DNA from: Chimonanthus salicifolius | Taxonomy: Eukaryota; Streptophyta; Magnoliopsida; Laurales; Calycanthaceae | DNA: 64,000 bases | Direction of reading: 5' to 3' | NCBI GenBank assembly: GCA_013350335.1 | Contig: CM023538.1 | Coordinates: forward strand, 62,237,080 to 62,301,079 | Part shown: positions 55,251 through 64,000 of the stretch, piece by piece | Numbering within the stretch: position 1 is the stretch's first letter | How the letters are laid out: every line of letters starts with the position of its first letter | Made by a program: the position numbers and the translations under genes | Notes under the pieces: generated by a model | What the model was told of the DNA's origin: nothing | Databases searched by the model: none | What the model saw: the letters and a program-made list of their open reading frames with translations, nothing else

Positions 55251-56624
55251 ATGCAGAAGAGGGGGCCATGGAAGAACACCGGCAGACTGCAGCTGCTACC
55301 TCGGAGGATGGCCGACTTACAAGTTACAACGGGCAGTGACGTTGACGGACAAATTGCAAATGAGAAGGCCTTTTTGGATCCAAAATGGGTGCAGTCATTC
55401 AAACAAAGAATTTGTGATGATGAACATGAGGAATCCGAAGATTCATCATCCATCCGGAGCTCTCCATCAACTCAAATCAATGAAAAGCGAGCCATCTGCC
55501 GATTCCCCAGCTGCCTCCGAGAAATAGACGAGAAGGCCATTGAGCCTCAACGCATCTCAATAGGACCCTTTCACTATAGCAAAAGGAGCACGCATCTACA
55601 TGTAATGGAGAAACACAAGAGGAGGTATCTAAATGACATCCGCACTCGCCTTGGAAAGGGCTGCTTGGAACGGTTTTTGGCAGAGGTCAAGCTGCTTGAA
55701 CATAAGGCCCGAGCATGTTACTCTGAAGAAATCAAGCTCGACAGCAATTCTTTTGTTGAGATGATGGTGTTAGATGGTTGCTTCATCATTGAGCTTTTTT
55801 GCCGGGCGTATGACAAAGATGGGGATGATCCCTTACTAAACTCAGAAGAATCATTGCGCGAAGAACTTGCTATTGACTTGCTCAAGCTGGAAAATCAGAT
55901 TCCTTTTGTCATTCTAGAACATCTATTTGATCTCATGAATCTTTCCAGCCCCCGTCTTGCAAAAATTGCTGTTTCTTTCTTCAGTTCCTTCCAGCCAAAC
56001 TATAAAAAACCCAACCTGCATTTCTCCTATGACCATTTGCTCCATTTGATGCAGTCTAGTCTCCTCCCTTTTCCCTATGAAGTAATGGAAATGGGTGACG
56101 CCACAATGACCCATTCTGCATCTGAACTTCAACAAGCAGGAATTCAGATTAAGAAGGCGACTGCAGATAGCTTCCTAAATATAAAGTTTCAAAAGGAGAA
56201 AGCTGTGATCGAAATCCCGCCTTTCATTGTTCAAGATAACACCATTCCTATACTCCTTAACCTTATTGCAATGGAACAGAGCTGTGACTCCTATTTCTCT
56301 TGCTTCACAGTATACACTGCATTCATGGATTGTCTCATCAGCTCTCCTGCAGAAGATGTTGGATTTCTGTGTGAGAAAGGAATAATAAACAACAGGTTGG
56401 GCAGCCATAAAGAAGTAGCCGATCTCTTCAACAAGATCAAGAGCAAGATAAACTTCCGCGATAACGAATTTTATCTCGTCAATGTTTTCAATGATATCAA
56501 TCGGTATTATGAAAACAGATGGCACATCAGGAGAGCCCAATTCAAGCGTAATTTATCTCTGCTTTCATCGTCTTGCTCATCTCGAACCTTCATTCCCCGC
56601 TTCTGGCTTCATGTAAAGAAATAA
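55251..56624 (+). CDS. DUF247 family protein, type without membrane anchor
   Basis: Open single exon of 457 residues. Domain motifs are complete: CRFPSCLREIDEKAIEPQ, RISIGPFHYSKRSTHLHVME, KLDSNSFVEMMVLDGCFIIE, DLLKLENQIPFVILEHLFDL, AGIQIKKATADSFLNIKF and EVADLFNKI. After RWHIRRAQFKRN the protein ends in LSLLSSSCSS and a basic tail, instead of the NPW-like motif and hydrophobic helix of the 49-kb gene. Closest relative here is the 40-kb copy, same strand. The 5' end is disturbed. The ATG aligned with the paralogue's start (55214) meets TAG at 55238-55240, and a frameshift follows. Translation must start at 55251 or, more likely, at the ATG at 55308 (MADLQVTTG...). Only the variable N-terminus is affected, so function is plausible. 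Confidence 0.75.
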   Translation: MQKRGPWKNTGRLQLLPRRMADLQVTTGSDVDGQIANEKAFLDPKWVQSFKQRICDDEHEESEDSSSIRSSPSTQINEKRAICRFPSCLREIDEKAIEPQRISIGPFHYSKRSTHLHVMEKHKRRYLNDIRTRLGKGCLERFLAEVKLLEHKARACYSEEIKLDSNSFVEMMVLDGCFIIELFCRAYDKDGDDPLLNSEESLREELAIDLLKLENQIPFVILEHLFDLMNLSSPRLAKIAVSFFSSFQPNYKKPNLHFSYDHLLHLMQSSLLPFPYEVMEMGDATMTHSASELQQAGIQIKKATADSFLNIKFQKEKAVIEIPPFIVQDNTIPILLNLIAMEQSCDSYFSCFTVYTAFMDCLISSPAEDVGFLCEKGIINNRLGSHKEVADLFNKIKSKINFRDNEFYLVNVFNDINRYYENRWHIRRAQFKRNLSLLSSSCSSRTFIPRFWLHVKK

Positions 56625-57728
56625 GATTTGATAATTGTATCTCTCTGGTTTATATTATGTATTAGATCTCCAATTTATTTGTAAGCTGTATTCTTCCTTC
56701 TCTGTTCCTCTCATACAGTCCTAAAAGACTGATTCTTGCAGCCTTCATTTTCTTTTGTAAATCTTTGCTATGTCTTTTAGAAAAATTTGGCCTAAAATCA
56801 AATGACTTAGTCGATGATAAATAAACTTATTATCAACATTGATTGATTGCCATATGCTGGGCTGAAACTGCAACGTTCCTATGTCGAAAAGTTACTCTTT
56901 TTAACATACGCATGGATTATTATCATCACTAATCATTATAATTATATAAGATTTTATTTAAATAATGTGATTTGGCATATTTCAGATTAGAAACTTTCAT
57001 GAATTGCAACTTTCATTCAAAGAGAAAGGAGTTTGAAATATACAGGAGATGCTACCGAGTTCTGTTGCAAAGTGGGAAGCCAATAATAAAAACTAAAGGT
57101 AAGGAAACTTACGAGTATTTGAAGGACTAAAACAATTTGCTCAAATTCAATTTTTTTAATGGTGAATATATTAATAAAAAGAGAAGCACCAGAGTGAAAA
57201 AACAAGAGAAACAAAGGAAAAAAAAAAACCCAGAACTCAATACACCTGAGAGAAACTTTGAAGAAAGGGGAAAGGGAAACAGAGACAATTTTCTCAAATT
57301 CAATTTTCTTTTCTCTCTTTTGCAGTTTTAAAATGATAACGATGATGGAAAATAGTAAAACACCCAGAAATTGTATTGTTAATCAGATACCCTTTTTAAC
57401 TCTTCAAAAATCAATCAAATATTATTTGTCAAATCAATAATAATTTACGAAAATGTAAGTTAATATTACATAATACTGTCTTTCATTAAAGGTAACTGAT
57501 ACATTAGCTAAGGTACCACTATTTTTTGCCAATTTGTTATGCAATGATGCACTGCTAAATCATTTTAAGAGTTTTGAAGCAAAGCACAGTAAAGTATGGG
57601 AATTGATTTGAGCACCGCTACTTTCTGGAAAAAAATAACAACCATCTGCGAGATTAAAACTTGACACACGATACATCATAAAGATACATGAGAAATCAAA
57701 TACAAGAAAACATTTTAGTGACATAATT
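56625..57728. other. intergenic between convergent DUF247 genes
   Basis: Contains the 3' regions of the converging genes at 55251 and 57729. Short Lys/Asn-rich frames at 57137-57440 are chance. No repeat or RNA gene was recognised. Confidence 0.5.
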
Positions 57729-59159
57729 TCAACCATAAGCAAATTTGGGAAATGAGGTGAAGAAGGTCTGTGTGAGGGTGAGCAAGATGAGGAGAACTGC
57801 TGCAGTAAGTGATATGATCGTCCATGGACTGTCGAAATGATTCCGCATCAAGGCTGCCCGCCATCTAGGGCCACGCTTCCCATAATACACATTGATATCG
57901 TTGAAGACACGGTAAAGATGGTGACCGGAGTATAAAGTTGCATTTGTCTTAATCTTGTTGAAGAGATCGGCTACATCACCATTGCTATTCAACCAGTTGT
58001 CTATAATTCCTTTTGCACAGAGGATTTCAACGTCCTTGGCAGTGTTGATGAGGCAATCCATGAAATGGGTGTACGCTGAGAAGCAAGGCCGACAGTAGAG
58101 ATAACACTGTTCAAAAGCAACAAGGTTGAGTAGCAGAGGATTCATGTTGCTTGCTATCAGCAGAGGAGGGATTTCAATCACTCCTTTATCGAATTTAATA
58201 TCAATGAAGCTGTCTGATTTCCCTTTCTTAAATTCGATTCCAGCTTCTTGAAGGTCGGATGCGGACTGGATCATTTTTTCCATGCCCTCCGGGGAGCTGT
58301 TGTCAGTAGGAAGGGGAATGATACTAGAGTGCAAGAAATGGAGTATGTGCTGGAATTCGATATTGGGAACATTTTCAAAGTTGGAAAGTTCTATATTCCA
58401 CAAAAATCGACAGAGAAAAGAGAGGGTAATAGACACAAGAGGGTCTGAAAGATTCATAAGATCGTAAAGATGTTGGAGGATGAAAAATGGAATCTGGTTT
58501 TCCAGCATAAGCACGTCAGTCCATAGTACTCCGTTCACCCATTGGAATTTTATGATGGGATCATCTATATAATTTTGTGCATTATACGCTCTGTAAAATG
58601 ATTCAACGAGAAAGACACCATCAAGCAACATCATTTCGACGAAAGAGTTGCTGTCGAGTTCTAATTTCTCTGAATAACATTCTCTTGCTCGATTTTCAGA
58701 ATTCTTAACAGCTATCAACAGACGCTCCAAGCAACCATCTCCCTCTCGAGCCAGCACTGCACTTAGATACCTCCATTTGTGCTCTTCCATGGCCTGCAGT
58801 CTTTCATCACCACGGTGAAATGGGCCAATTGAGATTAGTTGGGGCGTGTAGGTCTTCTCGTCATCTTCGCGCATGCACTTGGGAACTCTGTAGATAGAGC
58901 ATAAAACGCCAGTTGATGATGCCTTGAGTTTTTTGGGTTCCTCCTGACACCTTTCCTTGATGGAATTCACCCAATTTTCATTTAGATCTACGATGGTCAT
59001 GTCAACTGAAAATGGCGAATTGCAACCTCTATTTGATGCAGATCCTCCATCCGACGGGGCACCACCTTTGCTTTCATCGCCACTTACAGCTTCAGATCCT
59101 AATATTGCCAGACTTACTGCGTCGGCCATCTGATTGATGGGCTCTTCTTCTCTCTCCAT
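57729..59159 (-). CDS. DUF247 (UPF0481) family protein, membrane-anchored type, paralogue of the 49-kb gene
   Basis: Uninterrupted, 476 residues, same length and domain order as the gene at 49020. By eye there are roughly 35 differences, spread over the whole protein and mostly conservative. The C-terminal anchor reads WTIISLTAAVLLILLTLTQ. The two genes are alike right up to the ATG. The leader before it (59160-59660) is unrelated to that of the 49-kb gene and instead matches the leader of the truncated copy at 32214. It may therefore be expressed differently. It converges on the gene at 55251. The acidic N-terminus (MEREEEPINQMADAVSLAIL) is the least conserved part. Confidence 0.9.
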   Translation of the reverse strand: MEREEEPINQMADAVSLAILGSEAVSGDESKGGAPSDGGSASNRGCNSPFSVDMTIVDLNENWVNSIKERCQEEPKKLKASSTGVLCSIYRVPKCMREDDEKTYTPQLISIGPFHRGDERLQAMEEHKWRYLSAVLAREGDGCLERLLIAVKNSENRARECYSEKLELDSNSFVEMMLLDGVFLVESFYRAYNAQNYIDDPIIKFQWVNGVLWTDVLMLENQIPFFILQHLYDLMNLSDPLVSITLSFLCRFLWNIELSNFENVPNIEFQHILHFLHSSIIPLPTDNSSPEGMEKMIQSASDLQEAGIEFKKGKSDSFIDIKFDKGVIEIPPLLIASNMNPLLLNLVAFEQCYLYCRPCFSAYTHFMDCLINTAKDVEILCAKGIIDNWLNSNGDVADLFNKIKTNATLYSGHHLYRVFNDINVYYGKRGPRWRAALMRNHFDSPWTIISLTAAVLLILLTLTQTFFTSFPKFAYG

Positions 59160-59700
59160 TGATGCGACAGGAGCAGTATTGAGTGAATCGAACGGGCCAA
59201 ACTGTGCAATGCCACAAGCGTGTCAAAACAGGTAAGCGGGTAAGGCCTGATGAGGAGCAATTGGATCGGTCAAACGGGCTGAAGGATGGATCAGATTGAA
59301 GGGTTTAAACGGCAAAGGGTGGCGGGTTTAGTGGAATTGACCATGGGTGGAGAGAGAGTTGACCGGTGTCTGGGAAATGGATGAAGGCAGGGATTCGGTA
59401 GGCTCAGATTGGCAGCGAGGAGGGTATGAGCTGCTGTGGAAGGGAATCGGTTGGTGGTTGGTTGAGAGCACAGGCGGAGCAGGGGTGGTGTTGGTCGCTG
59501 AAGGACAGAGGAAGATGGAGGATGGGCTGCAGATACGGTGGCTCGGGCTTGGTGAACGAAGGTAAGGGAAGACAAGGCGAAGGAGAAAGTGGGCGAGGCT
59601 ACTGACAAAAAAAAGGTCTCGATTTGAGTTTGAATATACAATGCACCTAAAGCTTGATTTTACTTAATTAATAAGTATTAATATAAAATTTATATTATAG
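59160..59700 (-). promoter_or_regulatory. GC-richer leader/promoter of the 57.7-kb DUF247 gene
   Basis: The stretch is clearly less AT-rich than the surroundings. 59365-59700 is near-identical to 32895-33250, upstream of the truncated copy. An open minus-strand frame (59641-59291) starts with TTG and is Ser/Pro/Leu-rich with no motif, so I read it as non-coding leader sequence. Promoter activity is inferred from position. Confidence 0.45.
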
Positions 59701-59790
59701 TTCTTATAAGAGTTTATAATATAATATGAAGGAACACCATTTTTTGGCGTATATGGTCAATTCAATTACGCATAGCTAGTTCTCGACTGT

Positions 59791-60183
59791 GATATAGTCA
59801 AGACCATTGTCACAAATGCGGCTCTCTCGATATTAACGGCTATTGGTAAATCTGGATATTTTCAAAATCTCATATTTTTTTACTGGGAATTTAAGGTGAA
59901 CATCTCACAGAAATTATAATATTTAAAGATAAAAAATAGAATAAATAAAAATATCAATAAAATAAAAATGGTAATAAGAAATACCAGTAATATACTGTGA
60001 TATTATCTTGATATTACTATTTATCGCATTTTTAATACAATTTTATCGGAAATTTACTGGAAATTTACCGGGAATTCTCTTGTCGATAAAAACGCTTTTT
60101 CAACAAGGTAATAGTATTTTGCCGATAAAAACATGATAAATATGAAAATACCACCGATATTTGTGACAATGTTCAAGACAATA
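59791..60183. mobile_element. possible MITE with ~26-bp imperfect TIR
   Basis: ATATAGTCAAGACCATTGTC plus ACAAAT at 59792-59817 is mirrored by ATTTGTGACAATG and TTCAAGACAATAT at 60159-60183. The interior is AT-rich with TTACTGG and TTACCGG words. No clear target duplication. 60391-60420 nearby is a GTGTGAA microsatellite. Confidence 0.4.
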
Positions 60184-60676
60184 TACAGCTCATATATCGT
60201 TAATATAATATTTTTTTTATAAAAATACTTTTTGAATCGATACGATCACTTATCAGCAATATAACACCAATGAAATGCGTATAATCAATTCACTTATATT
60301 TGACCATGCAATATTTGGACTACCAGTAAAAATATAAGAGCCTAAATAACCACTCTTCTCTTTTCTTAGTTGGTCGTTCAATGAATATGATGTGTGAAGT
60401 GTGAAGTGTGAAGTGTGAACTGTTGTCTTATAAAAATATTGCATTATTAAATTCAGTGTGTATGATGTTTGAGCTTTTGTATTATAAAAATGCATTATTC
60501 AATGTAATTTTAAATGTATAGATTTTAAATTTGTATATTTATTAATGTCAAGCAGAAAAAAAAAACGCAAATGTTTAATTAGTGGTAGTGTACTTAATTT
60601 ATTCAAAATTTGTATATTATAAAAAGATATTTGTAACTTAACCTCATAAACTTATTTTTGGACAAAATCCTTTTAA

Positions 60677-61235
60677 TATATAAAGGGAGTGCATACAGAT
60701 ACTCGAGAAATCTTTCTCTATACATCCGTTTTCAAAAATTGGATGGAAATTATCCTTTTATCTTTCCACCTAAAAACACCTCATCTTCAACGGGTGATTT
60801 CTACAAAAAAGGTAAAATTCATCTAATCTGAATTTTATTAACTCCGGAATTGATTTTAAGTGAAAAGGGTATAGTTTTTTGGCTTAAAAAATTGTACCCA
60901 AATAATTAAGGAACTTCTCTCTTAATTCTTTGGGTACGATTTTTTAAGTTCAAAACTATACCCTTTTCACTTAAAATTAATCTCGGGATTCATAAAATTC
61001 AGATTAGATGAATTTTGATAGCTTGTTTGTAGAAATCGATCGAGAAATGACCTCGTTTGAAAATCTCACTTCAAAGCCCATTCATTCCGTGGATCACCAC
61101 CACTTCAAAGCCCATTCATTCCATGGATCACCACCAGTTCATCATTTTTAAGTAGAAGGGCAAAAGGATAATTTTCATCTAGTTTAGAAAAACGGGTGTG
61201 TAGATAAAGGTGTCTATATGAGCTCCCTATATAAA
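60677..61235. mobile_element. MULE-type MITE, 543 bp, perfect 8-bp TSD, palindromic core
   Basis: The element is 60685-61227, flanked by TATATAAA (60677-60684 and 61228-61235). The ends GGGAGTGCATACAGATACTC and TGTCTATATGAGCTCCC, and the inner TCCTTTTATCTTTCC / GGGCAAAAGGATAATTT, are inverted repeats. The core (about 60800-61045) is an imperfect palindrome on GTACCCAAATAATTAAGG. It shares that core with the element at 19165, although the terminal sequences differ. A 34-bp tandem duplication lies at 61067-61134. Confidence 0.82.
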
Positions 61236-62028
61236 TAAAAATATCTGCAAACTTTTATAATCACATAATATTATCATTAATTGGTCATTTAAGAGAACAG
61301 ATAAGGCCTTTCTCTTAAATCACCAAACACTAAAATATGAGTCTTCAAAAAATCAACGTATATTAGATGGACGATTCATTCCATATCCATATTTACTTTT
61401 ATAAATATCGTCTCGAGTTTCCTATAATGAATATATGAAAGTTAAGATAAATATCAACGTATCTTGATGCAAGCATCGAACTGGATGAACCCGAGTAGGT
61501 CCAATCGAAGATAAGCCAGCTTAATTAGACGAAATTGATGAGTTTAATCTCCAAATTCATGAAAAGGGCCCACTTTGAATTTCATGTCACTGTTGTAAGT
61601 CCCTCTTCAGATTCCAACTCATCACCAACCCATCAGCCAATCCAATACCCAATTACCCATTGCCTAATTAATTTGGCCAAGTCTACCCATGTCCAAATCC
61701 CATTCTCACCAACACAGTAAACCACCGTTTGAGAATGAAAAGGGAAGAAAAATAATAGAAATTATAAGAATGGAAGGAAGATCTTGCAGAGGAGAACGGT
61801 GGGCAAAATTGATAGAAGGAAAGAAATAAAGAGCAATGTAGACAACTGATATTGTGGAGAAATTAATATATAGACACCAAGTTATAAGCGCCATTTTTAA
61901 TATTGAATTAATTTTTTCGTAGTTTCCCATACGTAAATTCAAAATAGATATGCAACCAGCATAACCTTGTATTAATCATTGACGAATATACAGACGCCAA
62001 GTTGTAATAATATATGAATCTACATCAA
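61236..62028. other. intergenic, nothing recognised
   Basis: AT-rich. Short frames at 61535-61720 and 61942-61706 have no protein character. 61860-61900 and 61980-62000 repeat the ACACCAAGTTATAA phrase of the DUF247-flank module. Confidence 0.4.
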
Positions 62029-62245
62029 ATAATATAGGGTGGTCATCTAGACATCTCACTTTTCTTTTAAGAGATACCCCATTTCAAAATTTTGTATCAA
62101 AATTACCATTTTACCCCTCAATTTTCTAAAAAAGATAATTCATGCACACAAAACTGAAGGGTAAAATAGTAATTTTACATAAAATTTTGAAATAGAGTGT
62201 CTCTTAAAAGAAAAATTGGGTGTCTAAATAGCCATCCATAATATA
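62029..62245. mobile_element. MULE-type MITE, 201 bp, perfect 8-bp TSD
   Basis: The element is 62037-62237, flanked by ATAATATA on both sides. Nearly the whole element is an inverted repeat. GGGTGGTCATCTAGACATCT mirrors the end TGTCTAAATAGCCATCC, CTTTTAAGAGATACCCC mirrors GAGTGTCTCTTAAAAG, and ATTTTACCCCTCA mirrors TGAAGGGTAAAATAG. Confidence 0.82.
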
Positions 62246-64000
62246 TAGACACCAAGTTGGAAAGGCCATTTTTAAAACTATAAAATTTCCAAATAGCACC
62301 TCATGTGGTAGACCTTTTAAATCTTATTCCATACCGACCCGTTATTAAATTAATTTTGTGTTTAGAGTAATCCATAATTTATCTATATTTAATGTCCTCA
62401 TTCATAGTTTAAGACCACTTGAAATTGAAAAATGGCACTGGATTACCTTACTAACCCGATTGATCTTGATCCTTTTGAGGATTTTCTAAATATCAATTTA
62501 TCGAGAACTTACCATCTGTAACGAACCGATCCTACCCCATCACAATATTATTTGCTTTGAGCCCCACAGGTCTGCACGACTTTGTTTTGGACCCTGACCC
62601 ACTTGACCAGGCCCAAAAGGCCTGGAGATAGGATGATAGTTTGCCCCCTCATATAAAGCCTCCACCATCCATCTTTTCATAAATATGCGTTATTAATATG
62701 ATAATGATATTTAAAATATGATAAATTTAAAAATAGCGCAGCATTGATGACATTCCTAACTAGATGTTTGGAAAAAAATGTAAGACTCACATAATTTTTC
62801 TCTTCAATTTTATGGCTTATTGTTATGTTTAGTTCACTGACACTAATTAACCCAATAAATTTTACATGTCCCCATAGGCCAGAGGGATCTCAAGCTACTC
62901 ATCACATCAGCCTTTCTATCTATTTTACAAAATTCCCACACTAATTCTTGAATAGTCTAGAGAAAATATCACCCACACACTGTAGCATGCTATGGCTCTC
63001 AAGTGATTATTTTTCTACCATGTCAAATTTGAACAATTAGTATTTTTTTACATATTTTATTAAAAATAGAGGATCCACTTTAAATTTAAACAATTGCAGA
63101 ACTTCGATGAAAAGACATACATGAGTCTAGAGTTTTCTTATGCAGAGTCTGTTTAGAACTTCTTTTTTCTAATAGAACTTTAAGAGAGAATGATAATTAG
63201 AAGAGGGACGTTGCTAAAGGCAGAATTGGAATTTGAATGGAAGAGTAGTGAGAACAGTATGTGGGAGAGAGTGTAACACATACTGAGTATTTCTGTAATT
63301 CTGTTGTATTAATATGTGTCCAATCAATTGATATTTCTAATCTATAATAGGACCCATTACGTATGTCACATGTACATTCATTCTCCTATTTTTTAATTAA
63401 ATTGTCAGAAAAGACTTGAAAAATCACATAGACACCTTACAAACTATATCAATGATACGAAGACGTCTCCATTCAATTCTATAAACACTCGATATTATTT
63501 AATTAAATTATTTTTAGAAAAAAATTTTAAAATTAAGATTATCTTAGAGTAAAAATACAAAAATATTGATGAAAGTAATTAAAAACGGTCAAATTTTCAG
63601 AGGAAAAAAAGTTTGAAAATGACAAATACCTTTCAGACTTGAAATTTTTTATTCAAAAAGCACCTTGTATGAATAATATATCATTCGATTTTTGTACCAT
63701 TAAAGCAAACACCAATTTAATAAAGACTGAAGGTGTTTTGAGGTTAATTATAAATTTTCATTAAAAAATTACTCGTTGCCATCACCATTATTATTTAAAT
63801 CCAATAGAATACAAACTTCCATGTTACTGAGCAATTTATCCATTTTAATATATGTATAACAAATTCATCTGTCTTACGTGAGCTTCAACAAGTGTATTTA
63901 ATAGGCATTTACATGTGGAATAGAACTATGTCTTTAGCATTTTATGATTCAAAATTTTGTTGCAGATTTTTTTTACTAATGTTACTGATCTAAGTATGCA
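62246..64000. repeat. DUF247-flank copies without a gene; window edge
   Basis: 62246-62465 matches 48340-48590. 63380-63660 resembles 51100-51400, and 63710-64000 matches the 5' flank at 50490-50900 but lacks the SINE. 62515-62690 is GC-richer (GCCCCACAGGTCTGCACGAC, GACCAGGCCC) and unassigned. A further DUF247 copy may lie beyond the right edge. Confidence 0.5.

Noticed and set aside
45189..59159. Self-incompatibility locus
   Set aside because: DUF247 membership alone is not evidence. No small secreted partner gene of the HPS type was found, and the family is large in all flowering plants.
59291..59641. 116-codon minus-strand frame as a protein
   Set aside because: It starts with TTG and lacks an upstream ATG. 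It is Ser/Pro-rich, and is better explained as leader sequence shared with the 32-kb truncated copy.

Overview
The window is AT-rich, repeat-dense nuclear DNA of a flowering plant, almost certainly a dicot. It carries an intron-containing plant cytochrome P450, a cluster of plant-specific DUF247 (UPF0481) genes, tRNA-derived SINEs, 5'-truncated LINEs and many small terminal-inverted-repeat DNA transposons. The P450 reads closest, from memory of the family, to CYP80, the family of N-methylcoclaurine hydroxylases and berbamunine synthase. That is compatible with, but does not prove, an early-diverging eudicot or another alkaloid-making lineage.

Layout. 1-2084: intergenic, one SINE, then a promoter with four W-box-type motifs. 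2085-4651: two-exon P450 of 490 residues, apparently intact. 4.7-11 kb: SINE, a pyrimidine minisatellite, small duplications and a GC-richer element that may be a Pack-MULE. 11-24 kb: several diverged copies of one multi-kilobase block, interrupted by different Mutator-like (MULE) elements. 26.2-30.1 kb: a LINE tail, then a 3.35-kb MULE-type element with a perfect 9-bp target duplication. That element has arms full of a 16-bp palindrome and a core of eight 306-bp palindromic units, partly arranged as 612-bp dimers. A 1.95-kb relative with four units lies at 11.8-13.7 kb. 34.8-36.8 kb: a PIF/Harbinger-type element (TTA target duplication) with a 158-bp satellite inside.

32-59.2 kb is a DUF247 cluster. 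It has two intact near-identical genes (49.0-50.5 and 57.7-59.2 kb, minus strand) and one open gene with a damaged 5' end (55.3-56.6 kb). Two copies carry a single lesion each (40.1-41.5 kb, in-frame TGA; 45.2-46.6 kb, one-base frameshift). One is a promoter-fused truncated copy (32.2-33.2 kb) and one is a 44-codon fragment (52.8 kb). Their flanks recur with them, so the cluster grew by repeated segmental duplication. From 59.2 kb to the end there are small MULE MITEs and flank copies without genes.

The genes do not form an operon-like unit. The P450 is probably a specialised-metabolism enzyme. The DUF247 proteins are of unknown biochemistry; members of the family act in grass self-incompatibility, but nothing here shows that role. 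The most unusual feature is the nested palindrome architecture of the MULE-type elements. All identities and repeat counts are readings by eye; no search or alignment was run.
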